This document shows positions 61,564 through 64,000 of a DNA stretch of 64,000 bases, one piece after another (the first letter of the stretch is position 1; the number at the start of each line of letters is the position of its first letter). The translations under genes and the position numbers were made by a program. The notes beneath the pieces were generated by a model. It saw only the letters and a list, made by a program, of their open reading frames with translations, was not told where the DNA came from and searched no databases. The DNA is from Euonymus europaeus (Eukaryota > Streptophyta > Magnoliopsida > Celastrales > Celastraceae), in the NCBI GenBank assembly GCA_963580455.1, contig OY756965.1, positions 3,918,501-3,982,500 of the forward strand. Reading direction: 5' to 3'.

Positions 61564-63867
61564 ATGGCGAAGTTGGCAAGCAAGAAAAGAAAGCGATCCA
61601 TGAAATCATCGGAAGCATCATCATCTTCCCCACCCGTTGCAGACCCGAAGCAACGTCATTTACAGTACAAGTCCAACCTTGTTGCTTTGAAATCACTAGT
61701 GAATAAATTGAAGTTCACAAAGCTGCAAAAAAAGTACCTGAGGATGACACCCATATGGATAATGTTGAAGCAACTCATGAGTGATGAATTCACTGACTTC
61801 CAAACAAGAAAACAGGACGATATACTTTCTGATATCATGACGACATACAATACGGAGAAGCGATGCTTTGAGCTTGGCAGAACCAATGTAAACCTAACTG
61901 AAAATGATATAACCGCCATCTTTGGTATTGTATCTGGAAATAGATTACTGAAGATTGGGAGAGCAAAGAAACCTAGGGGGAACAAGTTTGTGAGACGTTG
62001 TTTCAAACACCAGAGAAGGTTGAAGTTATCGAACATTAAGGCTGCCATTGAGAAAGCTGTGAAAAGAGATAAGGAGAAGGATGCAAAAGACGTTGCCAGA
62101 TTGAAGATGTTGTATGCTTGCTTGACTTTGTTTTTCTCGACAAGAGCAGATCACCTGCCATGGGCGTTCGTGAACTTAGTATATGATCTAAATTATGTGA
62201 AGAAATATAATTGGTCGAAAGCAATAGCGGACACGCTGATTGAGTCCATATCGAAGAACATCTCGCAACCGAAGAAAATAACAGGATGTGTTGCTGTGAT
62301 TTCTGTAAGTTACCTCTAACCTACTACATCGCTGGACCTATAATTATTGTGTACACATCTAATAAGTTCATTTGAATATGCATGCAGTATTGGTTATGCG
62401 AACACACAAACTTGTTCAATCCCGTGCGATCGAGGACGTTCCCACGATTCCTAAAGTGGGACATCAGAGGTTGGCAAAAGGATTTCAAAGAAACTCGCCT
62501 CGACACCTTAAGAGGGAAAATGGTAATTTTTCTCCAGTGATTCTCCTATAACAATATGTTTCCCATTATTTACACTATTTTCCCCTTATTTACACTGTGA
62601 AAGTACTTAATCACATTTTACTGGAATGTATTTGCAGGCGAACAACGTAATTCAGGGCGAATTAGTTATGACTAAAAAGGAAGAACTTGTACTTGAGAAT
62701 GAGCACTCCGATTCGGATACCGAAACAGATGAGAGCGATGAAAGTGACGAGAGCAGCGATGAAGATATTGAGAGCACAAGCTCCTCAAACAATGAGCATA
62801 ATGACCCTGTACCAGAGGACGAAGAGCATGATGGCAGTAGAAGAAATGTCGATAACCGAACCATCTTGGACGAGGACGAACTCTACACCATAGTTGTCAC
62901 ATCGCCAACCAACAGTGTTGCGCATGGTGAATGTGCTGACCGTAGCAGTGCTTTGAAAGATGCCATCATGAGATTAAAAGAAATGGAGAAGGAGAGGAAT
63001 GCAGCTAACAAGGAGCTTGAAATATGCCAAATGGAGAACGTAGTGCAAATAAAGGAAAAAGAGAAGTTGCAAAATGAGTTGTTGGAGATGAGAGCAGCAA
63101 TGTCGCTGAAAGACCTTGAAATGCAAAAAATTATGGATGAAAAAATTCAGGTGATGGCAGAACTTCAGAAACTGAAAGCAGAAACCAGCAGCATTGTCGC
63201 TTTACAAGCTCCTGCATGTCATACCTGAGAATGAAGAAAGACAACCTATTGCAAAAATGTGTTGCAGACAAGCTTGTCAACCAGCTCCACAAGTACACCT
63301 ATGTGATATTCCCATTGCATGCTGCTGGACACCATGACACAGCAAACCACTGGACTCTACTGGTGCTGGACGTCATAAAGGCATCGTGGAGCCATTACAA
63401 TTCGCTTCTCCCACGGAAGGCAAGCAGTGAAGATCCTTATCTAAAAGATGCGCAACTACTGGTAAGGTTTAAATGCATATTATGCTATACTTTATGGTCC
63501 TGATTAATACCATATTGCCTTTAATATGTAGGTGAAGTACTTCAACACACTGCCATTGTTTGAAGATCCCAGCCAGTTCCAATCAGCTGAGATTGTTACC
63601 ATAAGGGACACACCACAACAGGCAGCAGGCTCGTAAGTATAGTTTAATTTCAATTGTGTCCATTGAAATTATTTCAGATGACATTAAACAAAGTTGGTTA
63701 ATTGCAGGATTGACTGTGGTGTCATTTGTATGTACATAATGGAGTGTCTCTTCAACCGCATGATGATCCCGACGAAGCTTAACAAAACTGACATTGTGGA
63801 TCATAGGGCAAGGATTATTCACAATTTTCTTACAGATGAAAAACATGGATGGGCTATGAAGCAGTGA
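61564..63867 (+). CDS. Transposon-type Ulp1 (C48) cysteine protease gene, probably defective
   Basis: Proposed exons: 61564-62304, 62388-62522, 62638-~63205, ~63216-63461, 63532-63632 and 63707-63867. The N-terminal 290 residues start with a basic K-R-K-R-S-M-K and contain a region like DUF1985/plant-mobile-type domains of transposon proteins (R-C-F-E-L-G-R-T-N-V-N-L-T-E-N-D-I near 61858). Exon 3 encodes an acidic S/D/E stretch and a coiled coil (about 62950-63190). The end is the catalytic half of a Ulp1 domain: N-H-W-T-L-L-V-L-D with His and Asp, then T-P-Q-Q-A-A-G-S-I-D-C-G-V with Gln and Cys. Between 63190 and 63230 the frame changes with no convincing intron, and the helical first part of the Ulp1 domain is missing, so a deletion is likely. 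Such genes are carried by Ulp1-bearing MULEs in plants. Confidence 0.7.
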
Positions 63868-64000
63868 CTGATGAATTCAATAAACAAATGACTTATTAAT
63901 TTTGGTAGTGTCCATTAGAATCTGGAACACATGTATTTTGTATATATTTTGCTTAAATTGGTATACCAACCTAGTTTATTTACTCTTCGTTTGGCATGTT
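63868..64000. other. 3' flank of the Ulp1-type gene
   Basis: AT-rich flank running to the window edge; no further feature can be supported. Confidence 0.5.

Overview
This is a eudicot plant nuclear genome window. Coding sequence is split by short GT-AG introns and sits in AT-rich DNA. The genes are plant-specific or chloroplast-related (MENG, CAF2, an INO-type YABBY factor), and the intergenic space is filled with plant transposons. I know from the Arabidopsis literature that MENG, CAF2, a UBI-RPS27a gene and INO lie close together on chromosome 1 (At1g23360, At1g23400, At1g23410, At1g23420). The same four occur here in the same order, which supports the gene calls. I could not name the species.

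Layout. The last exon of a receptor-like kinase (61-342, +) is followed by MENG (1182-3438, -) and a non-autonomous MULE (4448-5541). From 6396 to 23929 there is a tandem duplication of a ~4.84-kb unit carrying a complete 12-exon ATP-citrate lyase A gene (ACLA, -). Both copies are intact and encode 423 aa. The left copy has been split by three later insertions: an almost intact Ty3/gypsy chromovirus (6644-11900), a MULE-like element (16355-18233) and a small element with 8-bp target duplications (18271-18968). The right copy keeps all three empty sites.

23930-29650 is a transposon graveyard: a MITE, a copia relic with one LTR, an RNase H relic and a palindromic MITE. It is followed by a complete Ty1/copia element (29651-34819). 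Its LTRs differ at one base, but its coding region is broken at eight places. Next come SRPRB (36877-40758, +), with a hAT-like element in its last intron, and CAF2 (41553-49820, -). A 3.7-kb CAF2 intron holds inverted LTR pieces and another hAT-like element. CAF2 shares a 346-bp divergent promoter region with the ubiquitin-eS31 gene (50167-50637, +). INO (53736-54939, +), a small PF09713-family gene (56480-56912, -), RPB10 (58335-59735, -), a scrap of a BOI-related ubiquitin-ligase gene and a transposon-type Ulp1 protease gene (61564-63867, +) complete the window.

The host genes serve unrelated housekeeping or developmental roles: phylloquinone synthesis, cytosolic acetyl-CoA, ER protein targeting, chloroplast intron splicing, ubiquitin and ribosome supply, ovule integument identity, and nuclear RNA polymerases. 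They do not form a pathway or operon. I found no undescribed molecular system. The most informative feature is the ACLA duplication, which records the order of duplication and insertion and may have given the two copies different promoters.
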